A DNA stretch of 64,000 nucleotides from Oligoflexales bacterium (lineage in GTDB: Bacteria; Bdellovibrionota_B; Oligoflexia; Oligoflexales; RGVZ01), in NCBI GenBank assembly GCA_947445775.1, contig CANFEB010000002.1:1-64000 (forward strand), given 5' to 3'. A program made the position numbers and the translations under genes. The notes beneath the pieces are model-generated. The model saw nothing but the letters and a program-made list of their open reading frames with translations. It made no database searches and was not told the DNA's origin. Numbering within the stretch: position 1 is the first letter of the stretch; every line of letters starts with the position of its first letter. Positions 35,132 to 43,153 of the stretch are shown one piece after another.

Positions 35132-35431
35132 GTGTTCAAGACTCAGGCGGACTTTTCCAATACTGTGGATCCCGCGCCTGGAAAATTTGTGACGGATGCC
35201 GGCGTGGCTTTAAATGCCTCTTTTAATTTATGGGCTGGTGATTTTACGACAGGTGGCGACGACTGCCGGGGGATGTCCAGCAACCCATGGACGAGTTGGT
35301 CAAGTGCTTACAATGGTCTTATCTTGGCAGTTGGTACCGGCTTCGTCTCAAACTCGTGGTTTAGCGCGCCTACGCCTCTGGCGTCGAGTGCCTGCAATGG
35401 GTCACTTCGGCTGATGTGCATTACCAAGTAG
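35132..35431 (+). pseudogene. C-terminal remnant of a DUF1554-like protein
   Basis: The 99 codons from GTG 35132 match the pattern of the DUF1554 C-terminus: WAGDFTTGGDDC, NPWTSWSS, then NSWFS and a final SSACNGSLRLMCI. The frame is open only back to 35090 and has no ATG, signal or ribosome site, so the front of the gene is missing. It is likely dead. Confidence 0.45.
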
Positions 35432-35471
35432 TCGCCAGCGCAAAAGCGCCAGAAACTAAGTTGAGCCGTCA

Positions 35472-35771
35472 CTAGAGTTTTATTTTTTCTTTGTCGATAC
35501 TAGGACGGTAATCCACGGCCAAGTCTTGGGTATTTACAAGGTCCACTTTGATGGTCAAATTGCTGGTTTCCATGAGTTCTTTGATGTAGGTGAGCAGCCC
35601 GCCTGGAAGAGGATTTTTGCAGCAGTAGCACAGGTCAACATCAGAGAATTTCCGGTAGTCGCCGCGGGCGCGGGAGCCAAAAATCCAGACATCGCAGGCA
35701 ACGGACTTTAATGGTTCTATGGCCACCGTTAAAAGTATCTGCCAATCTGCGTCATTAAGTCCGTAATTCAA
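35472..35771 (-). CDS. mntA: MntA-type nucleotidyltransferase antitoxin
   Basis: A 99-residue minimal nucleotidyltransferase. FGSRARGDYRKFSDVDL contains the exact GSx10DxD motif (Gly32, Ser33, Asp44, Asp46) of MntA, which adds AMP to its HepT partner and silences it. The start overlaps the stop of the HepT gene by four bases, as usual for this toxin-antitoxin type. Confidence 0.88.
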   Translation of the reverse strand: MNYGLNDADWQILLTVAIEPLKSVACDVWIFGSRARGDYRKFSDVDLCYCCKNPLPGGLLTYIKELMETSNLTIKVDLVNTQDLAVDYRPSIDKEKIKL

Positions 35772-36094
35772 AGGGTGGCCAGCGACACAAGAAGTTTCTT
35801 GTAGTCACCTGCAAATTTCACTGCCGCCAGGTAAACGCGCTCGGCGACTTCTTCGTTGTAAATATGCGAGGTTTCGTTGCGTCGGTCAATGGACTCAAGC
35901 CAAGCCAAGGCATCGGTAATGAGCCCTTGAGACGCCATTTCGCGGATAACGACTTTCGGGGCGGTGGATGAACTTCCCATGAGTTTTTGAGAGACGCCCC
36001 AGGCAAGTTCGTTGGTGTATTCAAACCTTTGGATGACGGCATCCCGGAGGAATTCGTTTTTTGGCTGGGCAATAGCATCGTCTAGGGTTTGCAA
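35768..36094 (-). CDS. hepT: HepT-type HEPN ribonuclease toxin (HI0074 family)
   Basis: A 108-residue HEPN protein. RRNETSHIY contains the Rx4HxY motif (Arg72, His77, Tyr79): the RNase site and the tyrosine that MntA AMPylates in the characterised HepT/MntA pair. The N-terminal LRDAVIQRFEYTNELAW is the HI0074-family helix. The start is unsure: the first codon is TTG 36094 and a stop lies six codons further up, so a few family-conserved N-terminal residues may be missing. The front overlaps the end of the upstream hydrolase gene by 13 bp. Confidence 0.85.
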   Translation of the reverse strand: MQTLDDAIAQPKNEFLRDAVIQRFEYTNELAWGVSQKLMGSSSTAPKVVIREMASQGLITDALAWLESIDRRNETSHIYNEEVAERVYLAAVKFAGDYKKLLVSLATL

Positions 36095-36810
36095 AGCCCG
36101 CGGGTTGAATCAAGCAGAGTACTCCAAACCCGGTTATCGCTTTCAGTCGATGCGTGGCCACGCATTGGGTTCATCGACCAGCCTGTAAAGGTCAGGCGTT
36201 GGTTGGTGGTAGCCTCCGGAATTTTTGAAGAGTGCAAAAATGTGGTCTCGGTCTGGTAGAAATTGTGCCAGATGCCAGTCCGGGCTCGTATTTCGGCGAA
36301 GCGCGGTTTTAAATCGGTTGGCGCGTGGGTACAGCCTGCCCAGGGACTGAAACCGAGGGTGGCATATCCGATGGTGGATGCGCTAAATGTAGTTGCATCA
36401 CAATTCTGAACGCTAATGGCATCTGCCGTAGTCAAGACATCGACTTTTCGATTCATGTGCAGGACAGCTTTCATGGCGGTCCAGCCGCCGTGGCTCTGAC
36501 CGACAAAAACAAGGGGGCGGCCTTCCGAAGATGATTCAATCCAATCAAAGAGGGTTTCCAAATCAGTTGAACCCACATCAGGATGTGACTGGTCGCGATG
36601 GTCGTAACGCGATGAATAAATGGGGTCGCTGCCAATGGCAAAACAGGCTTTGATTGCAGGGACAGGCTCGCCAGCGGAATCGCTGACCTCCTGGAGGAAA
36701 TTCTGGATGGTCTGGGAGGCCCGGATCTCGGAGGGATGGCCGTCGATAAAACAGGAACCAAACCCCCCGAAGAAGACCACAAAAGGGGCAACGGCAAATT
36801 GATGTTTCAC
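36082..36810 (-). CDS. Alpha/beta-hydrolase-like protein upstream of hepT
   Basis: A 242-residue protein starting at GTG 36810, which has GGAGA six bases upstream. Motifs are VVFFGGFGSC (strand and oxyanion), VFVGQSHGGWTAMKA (GxSxG nucleophile) and a late PMRGHASTESD with the likely catalytic His. No signal peptide is obvious. It resembles lipase-like cytoplasmic hydrolases. Its end overlaps hepT, so the three genes may be one transcript; a functional link is not known. Confidence 0.6.
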   Translation of the reverse strand: MKHQFAVAPFVVFFGGFGSCFIDGHPSEIRASQTIQNFLQEVSDSAGEPVPAIKACFAIGSDPIYSSRYDHRDQSHPDVGSTDLETLFDWIESSSEGRPLVFVGQSHGGWTAMKAVLHMNRKVDVLTTADAISVQNCDATTFSASTIGYATLGFSPWAGCTHAPTDLKPRFAEIRARTGIWHNFYQTETTFLHSSKIPEATTNQRLTFTGWSMNPMRGHASTESDNRVWSTLLDSTRGLCKP

Positions 36811-37006
36811 GGTCGTCTCCGCCAAGGTCGTTTGCTAGCCTTGTACTTCAGCTTTAGGCAAGGAAAAAGCCAAATTAATCGAAACCCCTCACTTTGAGTC
36901 AAAGTCTGGTCGGACCGTGGCGGGATATAGTACAATTCGGGGAATCAGGGCTAATCTGCCTTGCCATTGAATTGGGCATCACGTCCCAGCGGAGCAGAAA
37001 ATTTCC

Positions 37007-38995
37007 ATGGCGATCAAAAAAAAATCAGAGAAAATTTCAGCATCAACTGACGCCATCACCAGTTCCTTGAAGGAAACGCGGGTTTTTGCGCCACCGCGCG
37101 AGTTTGCGAAAAATGCCCATATCAAAAGCCCTGCCCAATATCAGAAACTGTGGGAACAATCGGTAAAAAAACCTGAGGTGTTTTGGGGCAAGCAGGCCAA
37201 AGAAAATCTTGAGTGGATTAAACCATTCAAAAAAGTGCTGCAATGGAAAGCCCCTTTTGCGAAATGGTTCACCGGCGGAAAGTTGAATGCCAGCGCTAAT
37301 TGTATTGACCGACATGTGACCGCAGGGCTTGGCAATAAGGCAGCCTTAATTTGGGAGGGCGAGCCCGGCGATAGTCGAACCCTGACCTACCAGGACTTGC
37401 TCCGTGAAACGTCTAAATGTGCCAACGCCCTGAAGGCTCTGGGCGTAACCCCCGGCGACCGCGTGGCCATTTATATGCCCCTGATTCCCGAGACGGTCAT
37501 TGCGATGTTGGCGTGTGCACGCGTGGGGGCGATGCACTGTGTGGTGTTTGGTGGGTTCTCCAGCGAGGCCCTGGCCGACCGCATCAATGACTGCGGCGCT
37601 TCGGTGGTGATCACGGCAGACGGTGGTTACCGGAAGGGCGCCGTCGTGGCGTTGAAACAAAATGTTGATGTTGCCATCGAGCGTTGTCCCTCGGTGAGTC
37701 ATGTTCTCGTGGTGCGCAGGACCGGCACCCTTGTCACCATGCAGCCCGCGCGGGATCATTGGTGGGGAGAATTTCTGGGGCGCATGTCCAGCCATTGCCC
37801 GCCCTATGAAGCAGACAGCGAACACCCGCTCTTTTTGCTTTATACGTCGGGCAGCACCGGCAAACCAAAAGGCATTTTGCATACGACTGGCGGATACCTT
37901 TTGGGTGCAGCGTTGTCAGCAAAAATTGTTTTTGACTTGAAGCCCAGCGATACCTTTTGGTGCACGGCCGATGCCGGTTGGGTCACGGGTCATAGCTACC
38001 TTGCCTACGGGCCTTTGGCCAACGGTGCAACAATTGTCATGTACGAGGGGGCGCCGAACCATCCAGATTGGGGCCGCCTATGGAGCATCGTCGAAAAACA
38101 TCGCGTCAGTATTTTGTACACGGCACCGACGGCGATTCGCGCCTGCCTGCGAGCCGGAGATTCGTGGCCGGCGAAGCATGATTTGTCGTCGCTGCGGTTG
38201 CTTGGCAGCGTCGGTGAGCCCATCAATCCAGAAGCCTGGATGTGGTATCACGAGGTCATTGGCGGAGGACGTTGCCCGATTGTTGACACATGGTGGCAAA
38301 CAGAAACTGGCAGCATCATGATTTCACCGCTGCCGGGAGCCATACCTCAGGTTCCTGGATCCGCAACAAAACCGTTTTTTGGTGTTTTCCCGGACATTGT
38401 CGATAAGAACGGCAAGCCGGTTCCGGCTGGCAGCGGCGGATTTCTGGTGATTCGCAAGCCCTGGCCCAGTATGTTGCGGACGATTTGGGGCGACGATGAA
38501 CGTTACAAACAACAGTATTGGTCGCAAGTCCCGGGAGTTTATTTTACGGGAGACGGCGCCCGCCGTGACAAGAAAGGCAACATTTGGATCATGGGGCGCA
38601 TTGATGATGTGCTGAATGTTTCCGGTCACCGTCTGAGTACGATGGAGGTTGAAAGTGCGCTGGTTTCCCACAAACTTGTGGCCGAGGCCGCCGTCGTTGG
38701 ACGTCCAGATGAATTGAAGGGTGAAGGGATCGTTGCCTTTGTCACCTTGCAGGTTGGGTTCAGTGCCTCGGATGCGTTGCGTGACGAATTAAAAAAACAT
38801 GTTGCGGTGCAGATTGGTGCGCTGGCGCGTCCTGATGACATTCGCTTTGCAGATGCATTGCCCAAGACCCGTTCGGGAAAAATCATGCGCCGCTTGTTAC
38901 GCGATGTCGCCGCCGGGCGCAATTCAAATCAAGATACGTCGACTTTGGAGGACCTGTCCGTGGTGGCAGCGCTGCGGGCCGACAGCGAGGACTGA
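37007..38995 (+). CDS. acs: Acetyl-CoA synthetase
   Basis: A 662-residue AMP-forming acetate:CoA ligase. Core motifs are [11 protein letters not shown] (ATP loop), [10 protein letters not shown], and near the C-terminus [15 protein letters not shown] with the conserved lysine that acetylation regulates. It activates acetate, which could come from the aldehyde dehydrogenase at 3984. The first 60 residues are a little longer than usual. It is transcribed alone. Confidence 0.93.
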   Translation: MAIKKKSEKISASTDAITSSLKETRVFAPPREFAKNAHIKSPAQYQKLWEQSVKKPEVFWGKQAKENLEWIKPFKKVLQWKAPFAKWFTGGKLNASANCIDRHVTAGLGNKAALIWEGEPGDSRTLTYQDLLRETSKCANALKALGVTPGDRVAIYMPLIPETVIAMLACARVGAMHCVVFGGFSSEALADRINDCGASVVITADGGYRKGAVVALKQNVDVAIERCPSVSHVLVVRRTGTLVTMQPARDHWWGEFLGRMSSHCPPYEADSEHPLFLLYTSGSTGKPKGILHTTGGYLLGAALSAKIVFDLKPSDTFWCTADAGWVTGHSYLAYGPLANGATIVMYEGAPNHPDWGRLWSIVEKHRVSILYTAPTAIRACLRAGDSWPAKHDLSSLRLLGSVGEPINPEAWMWYHEVIGGGRCPIVDTWWQTETGSIMISPLPGAIPQVPGSATKPFFGVFPDIVDKNGKPVPAGSGGFLVIRKPWPSMLRTIWGDDERYKQQYWSQVPGVYFTGDGARRDKKGNIWIMGRIDDVLNVSGHRLSTMEVESALVSHKLVAEAAVVGRPDELKGEGIVAFVTLQVGFSASDALRDELKKHVAVQIGALARPDDIRFADALPKTRSGKIMRRLLRDVAAGRNSNQDTSTLEDLSVVAALRADSED

Positions 38996-39015
38996 TCTGT
39001 TTAGTTTCCCCCTCT

Positions 39016-39044
39016 GTCAGAAAATTTTCAGTCAGAAAATTTTC
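39016..39044. repeat. 14-bp direct repeat after acs
   Basis: GTCAGAAAATTTTC occurs twice (39016-39029 and 39031-39044). Each copy contains the palindrome GAAAATTTTC. It sits between convergent genes; no T-run hairpin typical of a terminator is seen. Confidence 0.5.
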
Positions 39045-39067
39045 CGCACAGAAAATCTGCACCAATT

Positions 39068-39802
39068 TCACTGGGGCACAAGGCAAATGTTGTCAATGGC
39101 CCAATCGTTTCCAGAATTGTTCGTGCTGTTGTTAATTCCACAAACTTCTGTTTGTGTTGTGGCCTGGGACTGCCACAATACTCCGCGAGTTCGCCATTGT
39201 TGAATTGGCGTTAAAGGCGCAATGACTTCCTGGCCATTAATCGTCCACCTAATAGGACTAGAGCCATTTTTACTTGCTTCGCCCAAGTCAGGGTGCAGTA
39301 ATCGTTCGTCTACTGCGAAGGCATAAGATTTTCCAGCCTCAACGCTAAAAGTTTTACACCAAAAACGAGAACCGACGGCACCATTAAAGATAGCTATTTT
39401 GCTCGTGGACGTCATGACATCCCAAGCTCTGTGGCACCTATGAGGGTCACTGACGATTGAATAACTACCAACGCCAGGTCGAACAGAATCGGAGTTAACA
39501 CAGGTCTCAAGGGTATCCAAAGTGTAGTCTCCAGTAATACCAGTATTCGCTGATTCAAAGTCTCCGCTTGGGACCAAATTGGGACTTGATTTTGTAATTG
39601 CTGAAATTCCAAGCCTAGTGACGCCTATGCACGACGGAGGCAGGGTACCGTCGTCGGTCGGATTACCGTTGTCGGTCGGATTACCGTTGCCTGAATTTGG
39701 TTTAACAGGATGTTTTGGAGCTGCTCCTGATTTAAATGAAGCATTGGAGCAGGACGAAATAACTGAGAAGCATGTAAAAAATATAATTAATAACTTTCTC
39801 AA
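39068..39802 (-). CDS. Surface lipoprotein with a C-terminal carbohydrate-binding-like domain
   Basis: A 244-residue lipoprotein. I use TTG 39802, which has GGGGAG eight bases upstream and gives a signal ending in the lipobox VISSC; the longer frame to 39922 has no signal. A repeat-bearing linker (GNPTDNGNPTDDG) precedes a jelly-roll-like domain: NLVPSGDFESANTGITGDYT at its start and WAIDNICLV at its end are typical of carbohydrate-binding folds. Function unknown. Confidence 0.6.
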   Translation of the reverse strand: MRKLLIIFFTCFSVISSCSNASFKSGAAPKHPVKPNSGNGNPTDNGNPTDDGTLPPSCIGVTRLGISAITKSSPNLVPSGDFESANTGITGDYTLDTLETCVNSDSVRPGVGSYSIVSDPHRCHRAWDVMTSTSKIAIFNGAVGSRFWCKTFSVEAGKSYAFAVDERLLHPDLGEASKNGSSPIRWTINGQEVIAPLTPIQQWRTRGVLWQSQATTQTEVCGINNSTNNSGNDWAIDNICLVPQ

Positions 39803-40072
39803 AATATCACTCCCCGGCGTCAAATTCGCCACTTGGGCTATCGGTAGGATGCCCCGATTCTTTAGGGGAATGTTAAAATAAGGGTGAATACTAAAATATA
39901 TACGGCAACCGCCCCCTGGCATGGGACTCCAGTGTCCGAATCTGCTGAATACTTCCGATAATAACTGTGGGTTAAAGCGGGTATCTGGTCCAGACCGCTG
40001 TCCCGCGACTTCAGATATGCCTCAAGAAATTCACGAATTTTGCCGACAAATCTTTCAACGAGTGAGGGCGCG

Positions 40073-42028
40073 ATGCTCATGGGACGAAAATATTTTTGCG
40101 CGATGGTTTCTTTGCTGACGATTTGCGTCCTGCCTCTAGGGTGCAAGCGAAAATCAAATGCATCTTCGAAATCTTTTTTGGCCCTCAATGCCCGTGTTGC
40201 TGCGGGGGAGGCGCCGTCGTTTGTGGCAGTTGCCCAGTGGTTTGAGGGCGCGACTAGCAATGCGTCTAATTCTGGTGATGAGGCCTTGCATTTGGCTCCA
40301 CCGCAATTACGCGACGGTTTGATTCGTTATGTATTGCAACAAGTGCAGCGGACGGCCGATTTTCAGCGGTCCGTCACCAACCCGGCGGCTATTGAGCAAC
40401 TCCTCGATGCTGAGACGCAGGAGATGAAAGATATTGTCCTGTCCCTCATTCAACCGGGATATTTACCGGCGACGAACGATTTGTTTGCTGCGCTTTTGAG
40501 CCAGCCAGGAATTCGCGATTATGTCGATGCGGCGTCGTTGCCGGCATTGTCACAGATCATGATGCGCCCCATGGATGATTTGCTGGGCAATATGGAACGC
40601 GAGCGCCTGAATTATTTGAACGCATTGAAAAAAGTTTACTTATCCACCGCTGGTGCCACAGAGAAGTTGGGCCAAGATCTGGATCGAAACTGCAGTTGGC
40701 TGCGGGCTTTTCTCGTCCAAGTTAATGTCAACCTCGGCGCAGATGCTTGCTTCGCTGGGGGTTCTGCTGCGCAGGGGCAGGCGTCGGGGGCCGTTCCGCG
40801 GTTTATGAATTTGTTCGCTGGGCTCATGCGGGCGCAGCAATTCAATGGACCTAATGGCCCTAATGGCCCTAATGGCCCTAATGGCCCGGGTGGTGGCATG
40901 CCCCAAGCACAAATCAGCCCAGATGCCCCAAATTTGTCTGTTTTTAACGGGGTTGTTCCACCGAGTCAACTCGGGCGCGGAAGCGACTACGTTTCGCCCG
41001 GAGGCTCCCGATCAGGGAACACCAGCGGCGGCAGCGATTCTGAGGCATTTGACCAGTGCCCCGAGGGATTTGTTTTTGCCAATGGTGGATGCGAGGCATC
41101 CGAAGATTCTGGATCGTATGCTTTGGATGATTGGCCTGGGCAAGGTCCGAACGCGCAGGCAGATGAGTCAGGATTTTTAAGCCTATTTTTCGATAAGGCG
41201 GACCCTTCATCGTCCCCTAAATCGTCAGCAAAAAAATTTTTGCGTCCCCGCTACATCGAAAATCCCGGTAGGCCCCGCGTGGACTGCGCCGCCAGAGGCC
41301 TAAGGGGGATGAGGCTGGTCAACTGCCAGCGCTACATTGCTTACCTGCCAAATTTCAGGGACATGAGGGTCCAAAACAAGGCGGCCTTCTCATCAAAACA
41401 AAATCGGGGCGGGTCACCCCTCAGTCAGGAGGGCACGCGCCTTAACTTGAATCAGCCCGGCCAAAAACAATTGGATTTATTGTTGTACAGCCCATTCCCT
41501 TCGCCCGTGCAAAATCAAGGCAGCGAAGGCGCGTGCACGGCATTTGGTATGACCCATACGGTGATCACCAACATGCGCAAATTCGATCCTGGCTATACCT
41601 TTGACGCGTGGGATCTGTGGAGCCGCTACAGCAATCCATACATGAGTGCAGCGATTGAGGCAGTGGGTCAAGGGCCATTGGGGCGGGCAGTGGTGGGAAA
41701 TACTCAGGAGTTGAATGGCCTTGACGAAATGTTGGCGGAATTGGATGCCGGCAAAGCTATTTTTGCTAGTTCCGATGTGGACAGTTCTTGGCAAAATGCA
41801 AGTAGCGGCTCTGCCACGCTTACCTGCGAAAATGAGGGTGGGGGGCATGCTTATTCGATTCAAGGGTATCTTCGCGATCAAGGAGCACCCGGTGGCGGTT
41901 ATTTTGTGGTAAAAAATTCGTGGGGGCGTTGGTTTGGTGATGATGGTTACGGTTACCAGCCCTTCGCCTGCGCAACCGGGTCTGGGGCCCAAGCTTTTCG
42001 GGTAGAGGTCTCGCCGGGCGGGGCGTAG
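40073..42028 (+). CDS. Papain-family (C1) cysteine peptidase lipoprotein
   Basis: A 651-residue lipoprotein: signal MLMGRKYFCAMVSLLTICVLPLGC, then a helical N-terminal half, a low-complexity linker with five NGP triplets, an acidic Ser-rich part, and a C-terminal papain domain. The triad is intact: Cys488 in QNQGSEGACTAFG, His592 in GGGHAYSI, and Asn615 in VVKNSWGRWFGDDGYGY. It should be an active surface or periplasmic peptidase. ATG 40073 follows GAGGG; ATG 40079 is an alternative. Confidence 0.8.
   Translation: MLMGRKYFCAMVSLLTICVLPLGCKRKSNASSKSFLALNARVAAGEAPSFVAVAQWFEGATSNASNSGDEALHLAPPQLRDGLIRYVLQQVQRTADFQRSVTNPAAIEQLLDAETQEMKDIVLSLIQPGYLPATNDLFAALLSQPGIRDYVDAASLPALSQIMMRPMDDLLGNMERERLNYLNALKKVYLSTAGATEKLGQDLDRNCSWLRAFLVQVNVNLGADACFAGGSAAQGQASGAVPRFMNLFAGLMRAQQFNGPNGPNGPNGPNGPGGGMPQAQISPDAPNLSVFNGVVPPSQLGRGSDYVSPGGSRSGNTSGGSDSEAFDQCPEGFVFANGGCEASEDSGSYALDDWPGQGPNAQADESGFLSLFFDKADPSSSPKSSAKKFLRPRYIENPGRPRVDCAARGLRGMRLVNCQRYIAYLPNFRDMRVQNKAAFSSKQNRGGSPLSQEGTRLNLNQPGQKQLDLLLYSPFPSPVQNQGSEGACTAFGMTHTVITNMRKFDPGYTFDAWDLWSRYSNPYMSAAIEAVGQGPLGRAVVGNTQELNGLDEMLAELDAGKAIFASSDVDSSWQNASSGSATLTCENEGGGHAYSIQGYLRDQGAPGGGYFVVKNSWGRWFGDDGYGYQPFACATGSGAQAFRVEVSPGGA
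40844..40888 (+). repeat. Five copies of a 9-bp repeat in the peptidase linker
   Basis: AATGGCCCT repeats in tandem (first copy AATGGACCT, last AATGGCCCG), coding for Asn-Gly-Pro units. The unit is a multiple of three, so copy changes would vary linker length without breaking the frame. Confidence 0.85.
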
Positions 42029-42056
42029 GCTAATTTATTTGCTAGGGAGACTTTCT

Positions 42057-42449
42057 ATGAAACAGATAATGACAAAACTGGGCGTAGGAATCACGAGCAT
42101 CGCGGTGATGGTCGCGGTGATGGTCGCGGTGATGGTCGCAGGTGGTGCTCTGGTCGGGGTTGCCCTTGGAGGCGAGCCCATTTATGTCCAGCCCGGGCAA
42201 TGTGTGATGGTTGGATCGCAACAGGTCTGCGCAATGAAGGCGGACGCGTTGGGGACACCGGGCGAAATAACCTATGCCTGCCGTTATTCAGAACACAAAG
42301 GCGGCGAGCTGCCGGGGTACAAGACTTATGGTCTGGTAAAAATTGTTACCAAGGCACAGGGAGCGTCCAGCGAAATTCTAATCAAGGATTTTGGCCTCAA
42401 AGGCAAAGATAAATGTGATGACGCTGCGGAGGACCGCAAAAAACCATGA
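42057..42449 (+). CDS. Small exported hypothetical protein
   Basis: A 130-residue protein with an N-terminal hydrophobic segment (residues about 8-38) that contains the tandem VMVA repeat and probably serves as signal or anchor. The rest has five cysteines and no known family. ATG 42057 follows GGGAGA. Its stop overlaps the start of the next lipoprotein gene (ATGA). Confidence 0.6.
   Translation: MKQIMTKLGVGITSIAVMVAVMVAVMVAGGALVGVALGGEPIYVQPGQCVMVGSQQVCAMKADALGTPGEITYACRYSEHKGGELPGYKTYGLVKIVTKAQGASSEILIKDFGLKGKDKCDDAAEDRKKP
42105..42140 (+). repeat. Three copies of a 12-bp repeat in a signal segment
   Basis: GTGATGGTCGCG occurs three times (last copy ends in A). In frame it gives Val-Met-Val-Ala repeats and lengthens the hydrophobic stretch of the small exported protein by four residues per copy. 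Confidence 0.85.
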
Positions 42450-43153
42450 CATTCAAAACAATGAAAACTATGAAAATAATGAAAATGTTGCTCGTTTTGT
42501 CCATAGCCGTCGTGGCCTGTGAAAAAGGGGCCGACACTGACGTGAAATCCGTGCGCAAGGTGGATAGCGTTGCCGAAACTCCCGATGCCTTGGACGCTGC
42601 GGCCGTCAAAGAGCGTGCAGAAATGGTCAGCGCCCCATGGAAGCCGGGCTTCATTGAGAATTCAGAACTTGGTGAGGCACCCGCCGCCCTGGATTTGATG
42701 AAGTCAACGAACATGAGCTTTTCCAAGTTGATCGCGAGCCTGCCTGAATGCGCCAAATCCGCCATTGCCACAGGGGCTGTCTTGAAGGTTGACGGCCCGT
42801 CGGCCTCGATTGATTTCACGCTGCCAGCTGCGGCCTGCCCAGGTGAAGTAAATAATTTGCACCTCGTGTATGCGGTCCGTTGCTTGAACGGGGCGAGCCT
42901 AACCAGATTTTATGCAATGACCAATTCTGCATTTTTTGAATCACCTGCCGCCGAGCTTTGCTACAAGACCAAAACGGGGGTATTGTTTGAACTTCGCAAG
43001 GATGAAAACGATAAACGCGGCGCTCAGGTTTTCAATGACCGAAACAAGGGACTATGCGCGATCGATTACGCTGCAAAAGACGTCGTCTTAAGCAATGCCT
43101 GCCAAAGCGTTTCCTCTACGGTCGATTTGGCGCCGCCATCCGCCGTTCCCTAG
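42446..43153 (+). CDS. Lipoprotein of unknown function
   Basis: A 235-residue lipoprotein: MTFKTMKTMKIMKMLLVLSIAVVAC gives a lipobox-like VVAC at residues 22-25. The early part repeats Met-Lys-Thr/Ile. The mature protein has several cysteines. It overlaps the previous gene's stop by four bases and the next gene's start by 100 bases. No family recognised. Confidence 0.6.
   Translation: MTFKTMKTMKIMKMLLVLSIAVVACEKGADTDVKSVRKVDSVAETPDALDAAAVKERAEMVSAPWKPGFIENSELGEAPAALDLMKSTNMSFSKLIASLPECAKSAIATGAVLKVDGPSASIDFTLPAAACPGEVNNLHLVYAVRCLNGASLTRFYAMTNSAFFESPAAELCYKTKTGVLFELRKDENDKRGAQVFNDRNKGLCAIDYAAKDVVLSNACQSVSSTVDLAPPSAVP

Noticed and set aside
36894-36936. Promoter for acs (TTGAGT with TATAGT or TACAAT)
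   Set aside because: TTGAGT is 26 bp or more from the -10-like boxes and no better -35 sits at 16-18 bp, so the spacing does not support a promoter call.
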